Shown: positions 1-5,956, counted from the stretch's first letter. The stretch is DNA of 9,840 nucleotides from Bacillota bacterium (GCA_023458855.1 JAEWWQ010000453.1:1-9840), one strand, 5' to 3'. Notes: a model not told the origin generated them from the sequence alone. Made by a program: numbers and translations.

Positions 1-1
1 T

Positions 2-373
2 TATACGCAGGAATATGTCGCATCACATCTGGATGTCTCAAGGCAGGCATATTCACATTACGAAACTAACCGTGCACTCCCTTCGAATGATGCATTTTAT
101 AAAATTGCTAATCTGTATAGCATTCCCCTGGAACCCCTTATTGAATTATCTATATTGTCAGACGAATCGTTCCATTACGGTGCTCCTGATGTTGAGCAGG
201 ATGAATTGTCCAAATTTTTAGATTATATCAATGAGGAAGGAAACATAAAAAGATTACAGCATCTCTCACGTAAAGAGAAAGAATTATTATATTATTTCAA
301 TCATATTTTTCCAAAAGATCAAAATGAAATTCTTGAAATATTAAAGATCAAATTAAGATCCAGAAACGATTAA
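2..373 (+). CDS. XRE-family helix-turn-helix regulator, 3' part (5' end outside window)
   Basis: The frame is open from the left edge to a TAA at 371-373, giving the last 123 residues of a protein. The first visible stretch (Y-T-Q-E-Y-V-A then L-D-V-S-R-Q-A-Y-S-H-Y-E) is the second half of an XRE/Cro-type helix-turn-helix, with the usual S-R-Q-A-Y-S-x-Y-E recognition helix. It is followed by A-x-L-Y-x-I-P-L-E-x-L, the typical end of this domain (residues about 1-52). The remaining 70 residues are charged, predicted helical and not recognised. They have no membrane segment or enzyme motif. Proteins of this kind are cytoplasmic DNA-binding repressors or activators, and its target cannot be told here. 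An in-frame TTG at 155 is not the start, because the conserved domain lies upstream of it. The gene converges on deoC and shares the terminator between them. Confidence 0.8.
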   Translation, partial: YTQEYVASHLDVSRQAYSHYETNRALPSNDAFYKIANLYSIPLEPLIELSILSDESFHYGAPDVEQDELSKFLDYINEEGNIKRLQHLSRKEKELLYYFNHIFPKDQNEILEILKIKLRSRND

Positions 374-377
374 AAAA

Positions 378-408
378 CCCCTGATTGGATTTTTGGTCCA
401 ACCAGGGG
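378..408 (-). terminator. Intrinsic terminator of udp-deoC operon, possibly bidirectional
   Basis: Arms 378-389 and 397-408 pair over 12 positions with one A-C mismatch around a 7-base loop, with CCCC/GGGG at the base. Read on the minus strand, the stem is followed by six U (A-run 372-377), so it ends the deoC transcript 35 bases after its stop. On the plus strand the tail (CTATTTTCT) is less U-rich but could also stop the convergent helix-turn-helix gene. Confidence 0.85.
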
Positions 409-443
409 GTCTATTTTCTCATCTGCAGAATCCTCTTCCGCTC

Positions 444-1088
444 TTATGACAATAACTTTATCAGTCTGCTGGTCCCAAGGCGGTCCGCTCCCAATGCAAT
501 AAATTTTTCAGCATCTGCCACTGTTGCCACTCCGCCGGCAGCTTTTATTTTTACTTCTTTCCCAACGTATTTACGCATCAGTTCAACATCTGCAAATGTT
601 GCTCCATCTGTTGAAAATCCGGTAGAAGTCTTAATATATTCGGCACCTGACCGCGTAACCACATGACACATTTCAATCTTCTCTTCTTCCGTCAAAAGAC
701 AAGTCTCAATGATTACCTTTAATAATCTTCCACCACAGGCTTCTTTTACTGCTTTTATCTCTTCTAAAACAGCATCATACTTTTTGTCCTTTACCAGACC
801 GATGTTAATAACCATATCAATCTCGTCAGCACCATTTGTTACAGCATCTTTTGTTTCAAATACTTTTGACGCCGTTGTCATATTACCGTTTGGGAACCCG
901 ATTACCGTACATATTTTAAGTTTGTCCTGCACGTATTCTTTCGCCGGCTTGACATAAAATGGCGGAATACATACAGAGGCTGTTTTATGCTCCATTCCCT
1001 CTTGACAAAGAATACGAATCTGCTCCCATGTAGCTGTTTGTTTTAATAACGTATGATCTACTCTTTTTAAGATTTCTGATTTTTCCAT
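444..1088 (-). CDS. deoC: Deoxyribose-phosphate aldolase
   Basis: Cytoplasmic class I aldolase (EC 4.1.2.4) that splits 2-deoxyribose 5-phosphate into glyceraldehyde 3-phosphate and acetaldehyde, the last step of deoxynucleoside catabolism. The 214 residues are close to the usual bacterial length and form one TIM barrel. Visible hallmarks are D-H-T-L-L near the N terminus, V-I-G-F-P-N-G (62-68), E-I-D-M-V-I-N-I-G with the catalytic Asp at 91, Y-I-K-T-S-T-G-F with the Schiff-base Lys at 153, and V-K-I-K-A-A-G-G-V with the second active-site Lys at 182. The ATG has AGGAGA (1094-1099) five bases upstream. It follows udp on the same strand after a 138-base structured gap, and a terminator follows its stop. 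Udp or another phosphorylase would supply deoxyribose 1-phosphate, and a phosphopentomutase, not in this window, would link the two steps. No missing active-site residue was seen. Confidence 0.96.
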   Translation of the reverse strand: MEKSEILKRVDHTLLKQTATWEQIRILCQEGMEHKTASVCIPPFYVKPAKEYVQDKLKICTVIGFPNGNMTTASKVFETKDAVTNGADEIDMVINIGLVKDKKYDAVLEEIKAVKEACGGRLLKVIIETCLLTEEEKIEMCHVVTRSGAEYIKTSTGFSTDGATFADVELMRKYVGKEVKIKAAGGVATVADAEKFIALGADRLGTSRLIKLLS

Positions 1089-1106
1089 TCTAATCTCCTA
1101 TCTGCA

Positions 1107-1190
1107 TGCATGTATTTCATGCACACTTCCCGTCATGCCGCTATAGGCGGCACATATAATTCATGAGAAGAAGATGCCTGCATCTTCTTC
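1107..1190 (-). repeat. Three consecutive hairpins in the udp-deoC intergenic region
   Basis: Three inverted repeats lie between udp and deoC. One is TGCATG/CATGCA (1107-1112 and 1118-1123, 5-base loop). One is TGCCGC/GCGGCA (1136-1141 and 1147-1152, 5-base loop). One is a perfect 11-bp repeat, GAAGAAGATGC with its complement (1167-1177 and 1180-1190, only two bases between). None has a U-run after it, so they do not look like ordinary terminators. In the operon transcript they would sit just ahead of the deoC ribosome binding site (1094-1099), together with the larger hairpin at 1193-1252. Possible roles are mRNA stabilisation, a processing site or attenuation. Function is not known from sequence. 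Confidence 0.6.
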
Positions 1191-1192
1191 CT

Positions 1193-1252
1193 GTGTGAGT
1201 CTTAGTAATTCTTAGATGTGGTTCTTTCACATCTTAGAATTACTTCTCACAC
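1193..1252 (-). repeat. Large hairpin overlapping the 3' end of udp
   Basis: Arms 1193-1220 and 1228-1252 pair as 7 bp (GTGTGAG/CTCACAC), an asymmetric internal loop (5 versus 2 bases), 8 bp (GTAATTCT/AGAATTAC), one T-T mismatch and 7 bp (AGATGTG/CACATCT), around a 7-base loop. The udp stop codon (1227-1229) lies at the loop edge, and the last eight sense codons of udp form one whole arm. There is no U-tract directly after it on either strand. Confidence 0.7.
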
Positions 1253-2021
1253 TATCTTCCTTAATTAATCGGCGAATTGCCATAACTCCCACTCTGATAG
1301 CAGATTCCGTGTCATGTACAATTGGATTTTCAAGTCCTGCTTTTTCACGTTCCTGGTTACCTACTACCAGAAAATCAGATCCGCAGCGAACGCCCAGATG
1401 GCTCGCAAGCACAAACAATGCGGCCGATTCCATCTCAGAAGCTTTGCAGCCAAGGCGCATCCATGCGCCCCATTTATTCAATAATTCATAGCTTACAGGC
1501 TTGCTCTCCGGATCATGCTGTCCATAAAATGCATCCTTACACTGTACAATTCCTGTATGATATTCGTACCCAAGCTCTCTTGCCGCATATACAAGTGCAT
1601 TTGTTACATTCAGATCTGCCACTGCCGGAAACTCAATCGGTGCATATTCTTTACTGGTGCCCTCCATACGGATTGCGCCCGTAGCAATTACGATATCACT
1701 TCCTTTTACATGAATGTCCATTCCTCCACAGGTTCCGACTCTGATAAAGGTATCCGCTCCACAGTTCACCAGCTCTTCCATTGCGATAGAGGCTGACGGA
1801 CCACCAATACCAGTTGAAGTAACACTTACCTTTTCTCCATCAAGATAACCGGTATAAGTAACAAATTCACGGCTGTCCGCTATCAATACCGGATCATCAA
1901 AATGACTTGCTATCTTTTCGCACCTTTTGGGATCTCCCGGCAATATCACATATCGCCCCACATCTCCCTTTCTGATCTGCAGATGATATTGTAATCCAAT
2001 TTCTCCCGAATAATTTTGCAT
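1227..2021 (-). CDS. udp: Uridine phosphorylase (nucleoside phosphorylase family 1)
   Basis: Cytoplasmic enzyme that splits uridine, and usually deoxyuridine, with phosphate into uracil and (deoxy)ribose 1-phosphate. The PNP/UDP-phosphorylase fold is clear. Numbered from the chosen ATG: G-D-P-K-R (about 29-33, phosphate binding), T-G-I-G-G-P-S-A-S-I-A-M-E-E-L (70-84), R-V-G-T-C-G-G-M (94-101), and the nucleoside-binding A-S-E-M-E-S-A-A-L-F near 196-205. The stretch D-A-F-Y-G-Q-H-D-P-E resembles clostridial uridine phosphorylases. The ATG at 2021 was chosen because AGGAGT precedes it by a few bases. An in-frame TTG at 2060 has no site and would add 13 unconserved residues. That gives 264 residues, about the family length. 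The last residues (V-R-S-N-S-K-M) look like an extension and are encoded inside a hairpin. First gene of a udp-deoC operon. Exact substrate preference (uridine, thymidine or both) is an inference from family resemblance. Confidence 0.9.
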   Translation of the reverse strand: MQNYSGEIGLQYHLQIRKGDVGRYVILPGDPKRCEKIASHFDDPVLIADSREFVTYTGYLDGEKVSVTSTGIGGPSASIAMEELVNCGADTFIRVGTCGGMDIHVKGSDIVIATGAIRMEGTSKEYAPIEFPAVADLNVTNALVYAARELGYEYHTGIVQCKDAFYGQHDPESKPVSYELLNKWGAWMRLGCKASEMESAALFVLASHLGVRCGSDFLVVGNQEREKAGLENPIVHDTESAIRVGVMAIRRLIKEDSVRSNSKM

Positions 2022-2025
2022 ATTT

Positions 2026-2031
2026 ACTCCT
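2026..2031 (-). promoter_or_regulatory. udp ribosome binding site (decides the start)
   Basis: AGGAGT on the minus strand, starting ten bases upstream of the ATG at 2021, supports the shorter protein over the TTG at 2060. Confidence 0.85.
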
Positions 2032-2096
2032 ATCCGCGCCCTGGCAACACCCAGACTCAAAATACTTGCCTTTGTTTTCTCACAGTTTACAGATAT

Positions 2097-2125
2097 ATCA
2101 TATCATTTATCTGCTTTGTATGCAA
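2097..2125 (-). promoter_or_regulatory. Candidate sigma-A promoter of udp-deoC
   Basis: On the minus strand TTGCAT (2120-2125) and TATGAT (2097-2102) are separated by 17 bases. The -10 box matches consensus in 5 of 6 positions and the -35 box in only 3, so an activator or a moderate promoter is possible. It lies about 75 bases upstream of the udp ATG and just past the stop of the unknown gene. No clear operator was recognised. Confidence 0.55.
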
Positions 2126-2150
2126 TCCACCTTCCTAAGAGGGAAAAACT

Positions 2151-2720
2151 TTACTGTTTCTGAAACGCACACCTATACTGACAGATCAGTCTCTCTATCT
2201 CTTCATATAATTTTCTGTTTTTTTCATTTTTAATCTCAAAACAAACCACTACAGATTCTTGCTTCCCATACGTCTGCCTATAACGTTTGGAAATAATTCG
2301 TCCCATACTTCCCCGATAAGATTCCGATATTTGTTTCCATAAATAGGGAATGTAGTCTCTGACCGGATGTGTAATTGGAGCGCTCTTATCAAAAGTCACA
2401 TTATAATAAATCATCTTTTTTTCTATATTAACTCCTACATAAACATAAAAGTTGCTTTTTCCTATTATTAATGCCTCTTTATGTTTTATTTCTTCTTTGA
2501 ACAGCGTCATATTATCCGCAAACTTTTCCACCGTTTCCTGATCCATGTTATCTATATCATATTGGAAAAAAAATTTATTTGTTTGAAATACTCCTTTTCC
2601 AAATTTGCTCTTAAACTCTCTTGCCAATGCAAATGATTTTACATATGCCGCAGGATAAATGTCTTTATCACAGTATTCCACTTCTATGATAAAGCCTTCT
2701 TCTTTTGTTGTGTATTGCAT
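2151..2720 (-). CDS. Hypothetical protein, 189 residues, unrecognised
   Basis: I do not recognise this protein. The ATG is preceded by GGGAGA (2727-2732) at six bases, and codon use is like the neighbours, so it is very likely real. The product is probably soluble: no signal peptide, membrane segment or known catalytic motif. It is rich in aromatic and charged residues (for example F-F-F-Q-Y-D and M-I-Y-Y-N-V-T-F), with alternating patterns suggesting beta strands in the N-terminal two thirds and a charged helix at the end (about 165-185). Four cysteines are scattered (17, 160, 179, 184) without a metal-binding pattern. It sits just downstream of the agr-like operon on the same strand but behind that operon's terminator, and has its own promoter candidate. 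Being a target of the agr-like system is conceivable but rests only on position and a weak direct repeat upstream. Confidence 0.75.
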   Translation of the reverse strand: MQYTTKEEGFIIEVEYCDKDIYPAAYVKSFALAREFKSKFGKGVFQTNKFFFQYDIDNMDQETVEKFADNMTLFKEEIKHKEALIIGKSNFYVYVGVNIEKKMIYYNVTFDKSAPITHPVRDYIPYLWKQISESYRGSMGRIISKRYRQTYGKQESVVVCFEIKNEKNRKLYEEIERLICQYRCAFQKQ

Positions 2721-2745
2721 CTAAATTCTCCCATAACCGTTTTGT

Positions 2746-2779
2746 ATTATATGCTACTATGGTACTATTATTATGTCAA
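2746..2779 (-). promoter_or_regulatory. Candidate promoter of the 189-residue hypothetical gene
   Basis: A perfect -35 TTGACA (2774-2779, minus strand) stands 17 bases before TAGCAT (2751-2756, 4 of 6) and 22 bases before a perfect TATAAT (2746-2751). Either the weaker -10 is used at normal spacing, or the good -10 is used with poor spacing and an activator. The predicted leader is short, about 20-25 bases. Confidence 0.5.
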
Positions 2780-2781
2780 GT

Positions 2782-2812
2782 TATAACTGGCAGCGGCAAT
2801 AAGATAAACAAA
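2782..2812 (-). promoter_or_regulatory. Possible LytTR-type direct-repeat site, weak
   Basis: Minus-strand TTTGTTTAT (2804-2812) and CCAGTTATA (2782-2790) share the GTT core and are spaced 22 bases start to start. That is two helical turns, as known for AgrA/VirR-type LytTR sites, and the second lies just upstream of TTGACA. Each copy fits the loose family consensus only partly, so this is a guess to test. Confidence 0.25.
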
Positions 2813-2840
2813 AAGAACAATTCACCAGCCACAAGCACAA

Positions 2841-2887
2841 AAGAAAGGGATGCATCAGTATTTTTCTAACTGTTGCATCCCTTTCTT
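2841..2887 (-). terminator. Intrinsic terminator after agrB
   Basis: Arms 2841-2854 and 2874-2887 pair perfectly over 14 bp (AAGAAAGGGATGCA with its complement). They are extended past a T-T mismatch by CAGT/ACTG (2856-2859 and 2869-2872) around a 9-base loop. It starts five bases after the agrB stop. The minus-strand 3' side is U-rich (CTTTCTTTTG), so it should end the agrDB transcript and insulate the downstream hypothetical gene. Confidence 0.8.
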
Positions 2888-2892
2888 AAACT

Positions 2893-3492
2893 CTAGTTCT
2901 GTTCTCTTTTTACAACATTTACGATTCGTTTCATGCTGAATAATAAAAAAGTTAATACGAATGCTATAAATACACCAGAATAGCCTTTTGTAAAATGTGT
3001 CTTTAACATCCCGAAAAATATCATCAGCATTAAAAACATTATAGTGATTCCCATTTGCAGTTTTCTCTTCTCATAAGGTTCCGCTGCCTGTGTTTTGTTT
3101 TTCTGTTGAAATTCTGCCACTTTAATGATATTCATACAGATGGATAGAAACAATAGAATCATGCATAACAAACTATAACCTGACTCCGGTATTACATATT
3201 TTCCAGCCAAAACACAAGCAATGAACAGCAGCATAGATGATAAGAAACATACAATTCTGCTATTTGCATGGTACCCCTCGTAATAGGCTCTTAAAATGGA
3301 AAAACTGGTGAAATAGATTATTGTAAAGACAAATTCTCCCATCACCGCTCCGATCAGGAACATTGTCGCGGTACACAAGCACCACATTCCCAGTGCTCTC
3401 CATCCATATGCATAAATTGCTTTATCTTCTTCTGGTATTACACCTTCTGCTATAAACTTTTCTGCTACCGTATCTGATATTTTCTGCCTCAC
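2893..3492 (-). CDS. agrB: AgrB-like membrane endopeptidase for cyclic peptide pheromone
   Basis: AgrB proteins are integral membrane cysteine peptidases that cut the AgrD precursor and close the thiolactone ring. This 199-residue protein has the family length (about 190-210), and its core is visible: R-A-Y-Y-E-G-Y-H-A-N-S-R-I-V-C, with the catalytic His at 75 and Cys at 82, seven residues apart as in staphylococcal AgrB. The common G-G-x-H reads E-G-Y-H here. Several hydrophobic segments follow the family plan, roughly 35-65, 83-100, 105-123, 146-162 and 171-187. The start is GTG at 3490-3492, overlapping the agrD stop by one base (TAGTG) and implying coupled translation. No better start exists nearby. 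agrD lies immediately upstream and a strong terminator follows. The chemistry is inferred from the family; the identity is well supported by the His/Cys motif and the neighbour. Confidence 0.92.
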   Translation of the reverse strand: MRQKISDTVAEKFIAEGVIPEEDKAIYAYGWRALGMWCLCTATMFLIGAVMGEFVFTIIYFTSFSILRAYYEGYHANSRIVCFLSSMLLFIACVLAGKYVIPESGYSLLCMILLFLSICMNIIKVAEFQQKNKTQAAEPYEKRKLQMGITIMFLMLMIFFGMLKTHFTKGYSGVFIAFVLTFLLFSMKRIVNVVKREQN

Positions 3493-3632
3493 TATTTTTT
3501 ACCTTTTAATAATTTTTTTGCTTCTACCGGCAATTCTTCCTGATGAATAGTCCAATAACAATATCCATAAGTACTGATTGTGGTCATTACCAATGCCAGG
3601 CAAGCTAATGTACTGAATAATCTCTTCTTCAT
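3492..3632 (-). CDS. agrD: AgrD-like autoinducing peptide precursor, predicted ring C-Y-W-T-I
   Basis: A 46-residue precursor in three parts. There is a basic then hydrophobic leader (M-K-K-R-L-F then a hydrophobic run to about residue 19), a signal core T-Y-G-Y-C-Y-W-T-I (21-29), and a charged recognition tail H-Q-E-E-L-P-V-E-A-K-K-L-L (30-42) ending G-K-K. Cys25 to Ile29 gives the five-residue thiolactone size of most AIPs, with an aromatic and hydrophobic ring. The tail matches S. aureus AgrD-I in spacing: the Pro is six residues after the last ring residue in both, with acidic residues in front. AgrB would cut after Ile29. How many residues precede Cys25 in the mature peptide cannot be told. 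The ATG at 3632 has a near-perfect AAGGAGG seven bases upstream. A longer frame to 3770 has no such site and an unlikely N terminus. Stop overlaps the agrB start. Such short genes are often missed by automatic annotation. Confidence 0.9.
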   Translation of the reverse strand: MKKRLFSTLACLALVMTTISTYGYCYWTIHQEELPVEAKKLLKGKK

Positions 3633-3639
3633 CTTTTGT

Positions 3640-3646
3640 CCTCCTT
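3640..3646 (-). promoter_or_regulatory. agrD ribosome binding site (decides the start)
   Basis: AAGGAGG on the minus strand, seven bases before the ATG at 3632, is the best ribosome binding site in the window. It fixes the precursor at 46 residues and suggests strong translation. Confidence 0.9.
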
Positions 3647-3669
3647 CCCCATCTTTTACACATGTTAGA

Positions 3670-3705
3670 AACGAGAAGAAATACGCTTTTCGAGTTTCTC
3701 TCGTT
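3670..3705 (-). repeat. Inverted repeat in the agrD upstream region
   Basis: AACGAGA (3670-3676) pairs with TCTCGTT (3699-3705), and GAAA (3678-3681) with TTTC (3695-3698), leaving one bulged A and a 13-base loop. It lies 38 bases upstream of the agrD start between the agrC terminator and the ribosome binding site. No U-run follows it, so it is more likely an operator or leader structure than a terminator. No convincing sigma-A promoter was found in 3647-3783, which leaves the agrDB start site unplaced. Confidence 0.5.
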
Positions 3706-3783
3706 ATCGCAGTATTCGGCAAATATTTCTGCTGGCAGAAGATTTCCCTCATTACCCGCGTAAATAACATTGCCCTTAAAAAA

Positions 3784-3815
3784 GGTGCAACACTAATTTT
3801 TATTAGTGTAACACC
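3784..3815 (-). terminator. Intrinsic terminator after agrC, works on both strands
   Basis: GGTG (3784-3787) and CACC (3812-3815) enclose an internal loop and a perfect 8-bp stem ACACTAAT/ATTAGTGT (3790-3797 and 3802-3809) with a 4-base loop. On the minus strand six U follow (A-run 3778-3783). A T-run also follows on the plus strand. It separates the sensor pair from the agrDB pair. Confidence 0.87.
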
Positions 3816-3888
3816 CTTTTTCCGCTTTTTTCTTTAAATTGTAACAAATGGTATCCTTTCTTGTAATAATCAGAACGATATTTGATAT

Positions 3889-5169
3889 CTAAACATTCCA
3901 TAGTGTAATTTCCAGCCGGAATGCATTCTCAGTACTTTTATGGTTCATATCTCCATGGTATTTCTTTGTTACATTTTCAATACTTGCAAGTCCAAATCCA
4001 TGGTCTTTCGCATTTTCTTTTTGGGTCACCAGACTTTTCACAATTCCCTTGGTAGAATTTGTAAGTACAAGCATCATGCACGTGCTATGATAATTCAGAA
4101 TCAGCTCAATCTTTCTCTTATCGAGTTCACATTGCATACACGCTTCTATTGCATTGTCCAGTGCATTTCCTATCACAATACCGATTTCACCACTGGTCAA
4201 TGCCAGCCTTTCCGGAATATTTACATGAAATTCACATAAAATCTGCTGTTCTGCTGCCGTTGCATATTTTGCATTCAGCAACGCATTTACCTCAATATTT
4301 CTGGTAAAGATCTTACCTTCTGTCCTTACAATATCATGAATGACAGCTTCTATTTCCTCTTTCACCTTCTTTATATTATCCTGTTCCAGACAACCGCTGA
4401 TTGCCAATAATTGATTCTTCAGATTGTGCCTTATCATACGGATTTCAGCCTGATGTTTTTCCACATCCTGATAGTAATTTTCCCGGTATTTCATTCTCTC
4501 ATTCATCAGCATATGATTGTAATTACTGATATACAATCTTTCCGTATTTTCATAAATCATATACAGAACAACATTTATAATCGCAAACACAAGTATTACC
4601 ATATAACATAACCGATAGTTCATTTTATCCATCTGTAATTGTGTATTCAGGAAATAATATAAAAAACCAATACTTATAATTGGGATAATCCCCTGTTTTA
4701 TATAAATTCCACTATTTTCCATCTGTATTTTAGATTTCTTGCCCGCCTTAAGATAATAGACGATAATGAACTTAATTACATAATATAAAATCAGCGCGAA
4801 AAACATCTTCATATTTTCCTGCTCAATCACACTATTTTTTGCACCAAACAGCAAATCAATTAATAATGCCACAGCAATATCCAACATCATACTGAATACA
4901 ACATATATGGTTCCTATCAATGTTTTTCTTGCCTTTGTTCCTTTAAAACATAACAATACTATAAATATAACCATAAGTGAAATAATCAAGTTAATAATAT
5001 TACTAACAAAAAATGAATTTAATATGGTTCCTGCAACTGCTAAAAAAGTAATTGCATAAATAATTTGTATTTTTTCTATTTCCTCTTTTAAATCCAGATA
5101 ACAATTACAGAACCGGAAACTTAAAACCAATTCAAATGCACTCAATACCAGCTTCAATAACCATTCCAT
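3889..5169 (-). CDS. AgrC-like GHKL sensor histidine kinase
   Basis: A 426-residue sensor of the AgrC/HPK10 type, expected to sit in the membrane, bind the cyclic peptide outside and phosphorylate the adjacent LytTR regulator. The N-terminal half (about 1-207) is a run of six or seven hydrophobic segments (about 3-25, 36-57, 59-75, 84-109, 122-140, 160-176 and 188-206). A helical linker follows, then the phospho-acceptor motif R-M-I-R-H-N-L-K-N-Q-L with His248. The ATP-binding domain shows the N box G-N-A-L-D-N-A-I-E-A-C (334-344) and the G box D-H-G-F-G-L (389-394), and ends W-N-V. The ATG overlaps the stop of the upstream regulator by one base (TAATG), and GAGGATGG-type purines precede it. 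A terminator follows. All key residues are present. That its ligand is the product of the next-door agrD is an inference from gene order, and is strong for this family. Confidence 0.92.
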   Translation of the reverse strand: MEWLLKLVLSAFELVLSFRFCNCYLDLKEEIEKIQIIYAITFLAVAGTILNSFFVSNIINLIISLMVIFIVLLCFKGTKARKTLIGTIYVVFSMMLDIAVALLIDLLFGAKNSVIEQENMKMFFALILYYVIKFIIVYYLKAGKKSKIQMENSGIYIKQGIIPIISIGFLYYFLNTQLQMDKMNYRLCYMVILVFAIINVVLYMIYENTERLYISNYNHMLMNERMKYRENYYQDVEKHQAEIRMIRHNLKNQLLAISGCLEQDNIKKVKEEIEAVIHDIVRTEGKIFTRNIEVNALLNAKYATAAEQQILCEFHVNIPERLALTSGEIGIVIGNALDNAIEACMQCELDKRKIELILNYHSTCMMLVLTNSTKGIVKSLVTQKENAKDHGFGLASIENVTKKYHGDMNHKSTENAFRLEITLWNV

Positions 5170-5885
5170 TATAATTCCATCCTCTTTAGTATAAATTCAC
5201 GATATGCTTCATTAAATCTCCTGTTAAATTTTTTTGAAATAGGAATATGTTCTCCTGTCTGAAGTTCTATCTCAAATGCGATTGTTGTTCTGATTCGTTC
5301 CATATTAACGATATAGGACGCATGTATCTGCGTAAACTGATGCAGATCCAATTGTTTCAGTGTATTTTTCATACTTGCATAGCATTCATAACTTTCTTCC
5401 TTTGTGTGTATTATCATCTTTCTTTTTTGACTTTCAAAATAAAGTATCTTCTCGTATATAATTACCTGTGTTGTTTTTCCATTTTTAAATATAAATTCTT
5501 TCTTTCGCTTTTTCACATAGTCGATTGCTTTCAGTAATACCTGGACTACCCGTTCATCTTCAAATGGCTTTACCAAATAGTTAAATGCCAGCACTTCAAA
5601 AGCCTCCTGCATTAGCTCATGGTGACTCGTAATAAAAATAATAACGGCATAGTCACTATTTTTTCTGATTTTCCTGGCAATCTCCAGACCATCGATTCCG
5701 GGCATACCAATATCCAGGATATAAATCTGATATTCATTAAAATCCGCAATCTGATTCAGTAATTCGATCCCGTTATCAAATACTTCGCACTGTATGTGTA
5801 TTTGTCCTGCTTTGCAATGCTCATATAGTATTGTCTCAATTCTTCCACACATAAGCAAATCATCATCACATATTGCTACTTTCAT
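5169..5885 (-). CDS. AgrA-like LytTR response regulator
   Basis: A 238-residue cytoplasmic transcription factor. The receiver domain (1-120) has the acidic triad D7-D8-D9, the phospho-acceptor Asp58 (I-L-D-I-G-M-P-G-I-D-G), Thr86 (F-I-T-S) and Lys106 (V-K-P-F). The C-terminal LytTR domain (about 130-235) contains I-L-Y-F-E-S, L-H-Q-F-T-Q-I-H-A-S-Y-I-V-N and I-P-I-S-K-K-F, typical of DNA-binding domains that contact direct repeats. It is first in an operon with the sensor kinase, which starts within its stop codon. A weak AGGGA lies six bases before the ATG, in a leader of about 55 bases from the promoter at 5948-5956. Family knowledge says the phosphorylated form activates agr genes and targets. 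Auto-activation of agrDB is likely but no clear binding repeat was found upstream of agrD. Confidence 0.93.
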   Translation of the reverse strand: MKVAICDDDLLMCGRIETILYEHCKAGQIHIQCEVFDNGIELLNQIADFNEYQIYILDIGMPGIDGLEIARKIRKNSDYAVIIFITSHHELMQEAFEVLAFNYLVKPFEDERVVQVLLKAIDYVKKRKKEFIFKNGKTTQVIIYEKILYFESQKRKMIIHTKEESYECYASMKNTLKQLDLHQFTQIHASYIVNMERIRTTIAFEIELQTGEHIPISKKFNRRFNEAYREFILKRMEL

Positions 5886-5947
5886 CTGTATTCCCTACCC
5901 GCCTCAATGTCATCCTTTGCAAGCAATATCGCTGTTCCTAAATCCAA

Positions 5948-5956
5948 AGTATATCA
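5948..5956 (-). promoter_or_regulatory. Extended -10 promoter of the agrA-agrC operon
   Basis: Minus-strand TGATATACT is a TG-extended -10 box (TATACT at 5948-5953, 5 of 6). No good -35 is seen at 17 bases (TAGAAA, 5971-5976, overlapping the LysR stop codon). It lies between the LysR-type gene and the response regulator, both on the minus strand. It would give basal expression of the sensor pair. Confidence 0.55.

Noticed and set aside
155..373. Separate 72-residue protein beginning at TTG 155
   Set aside because: The frame is open upstream to the window edge and the upstream part encodes a conserved helix-turn-helix.
2022..2060. TTG start adding 13 residues to uridine phosphorylase
   Set aside because: No ribosome binding site, residues not family-like, and a strong AGGAGT marks the ATG at 2021.
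2043..2070. Five-bp stem GGCAA/TTGCC in the udp leader as a riboswitch or attenuator
   Set aside because: Too short with an 18-base loop, no U-tract and no recognisable aptamer elements.
3661..3710. LytTR direct repeats upstream of agrD
   Set aside because: GTT cores are present but spaced 9 or 39 bases, not about 21-22, and flanks do not match, so only the inverted repeat is reported.
3633..3770. Longer N-terminal reading of the agrD frame starting at 3770
   Set aside because: No ribosome binding site there, the added residues are unlike AgrD leaders, and a near-perfect AAGGAGG precedes the ATG at 3632.
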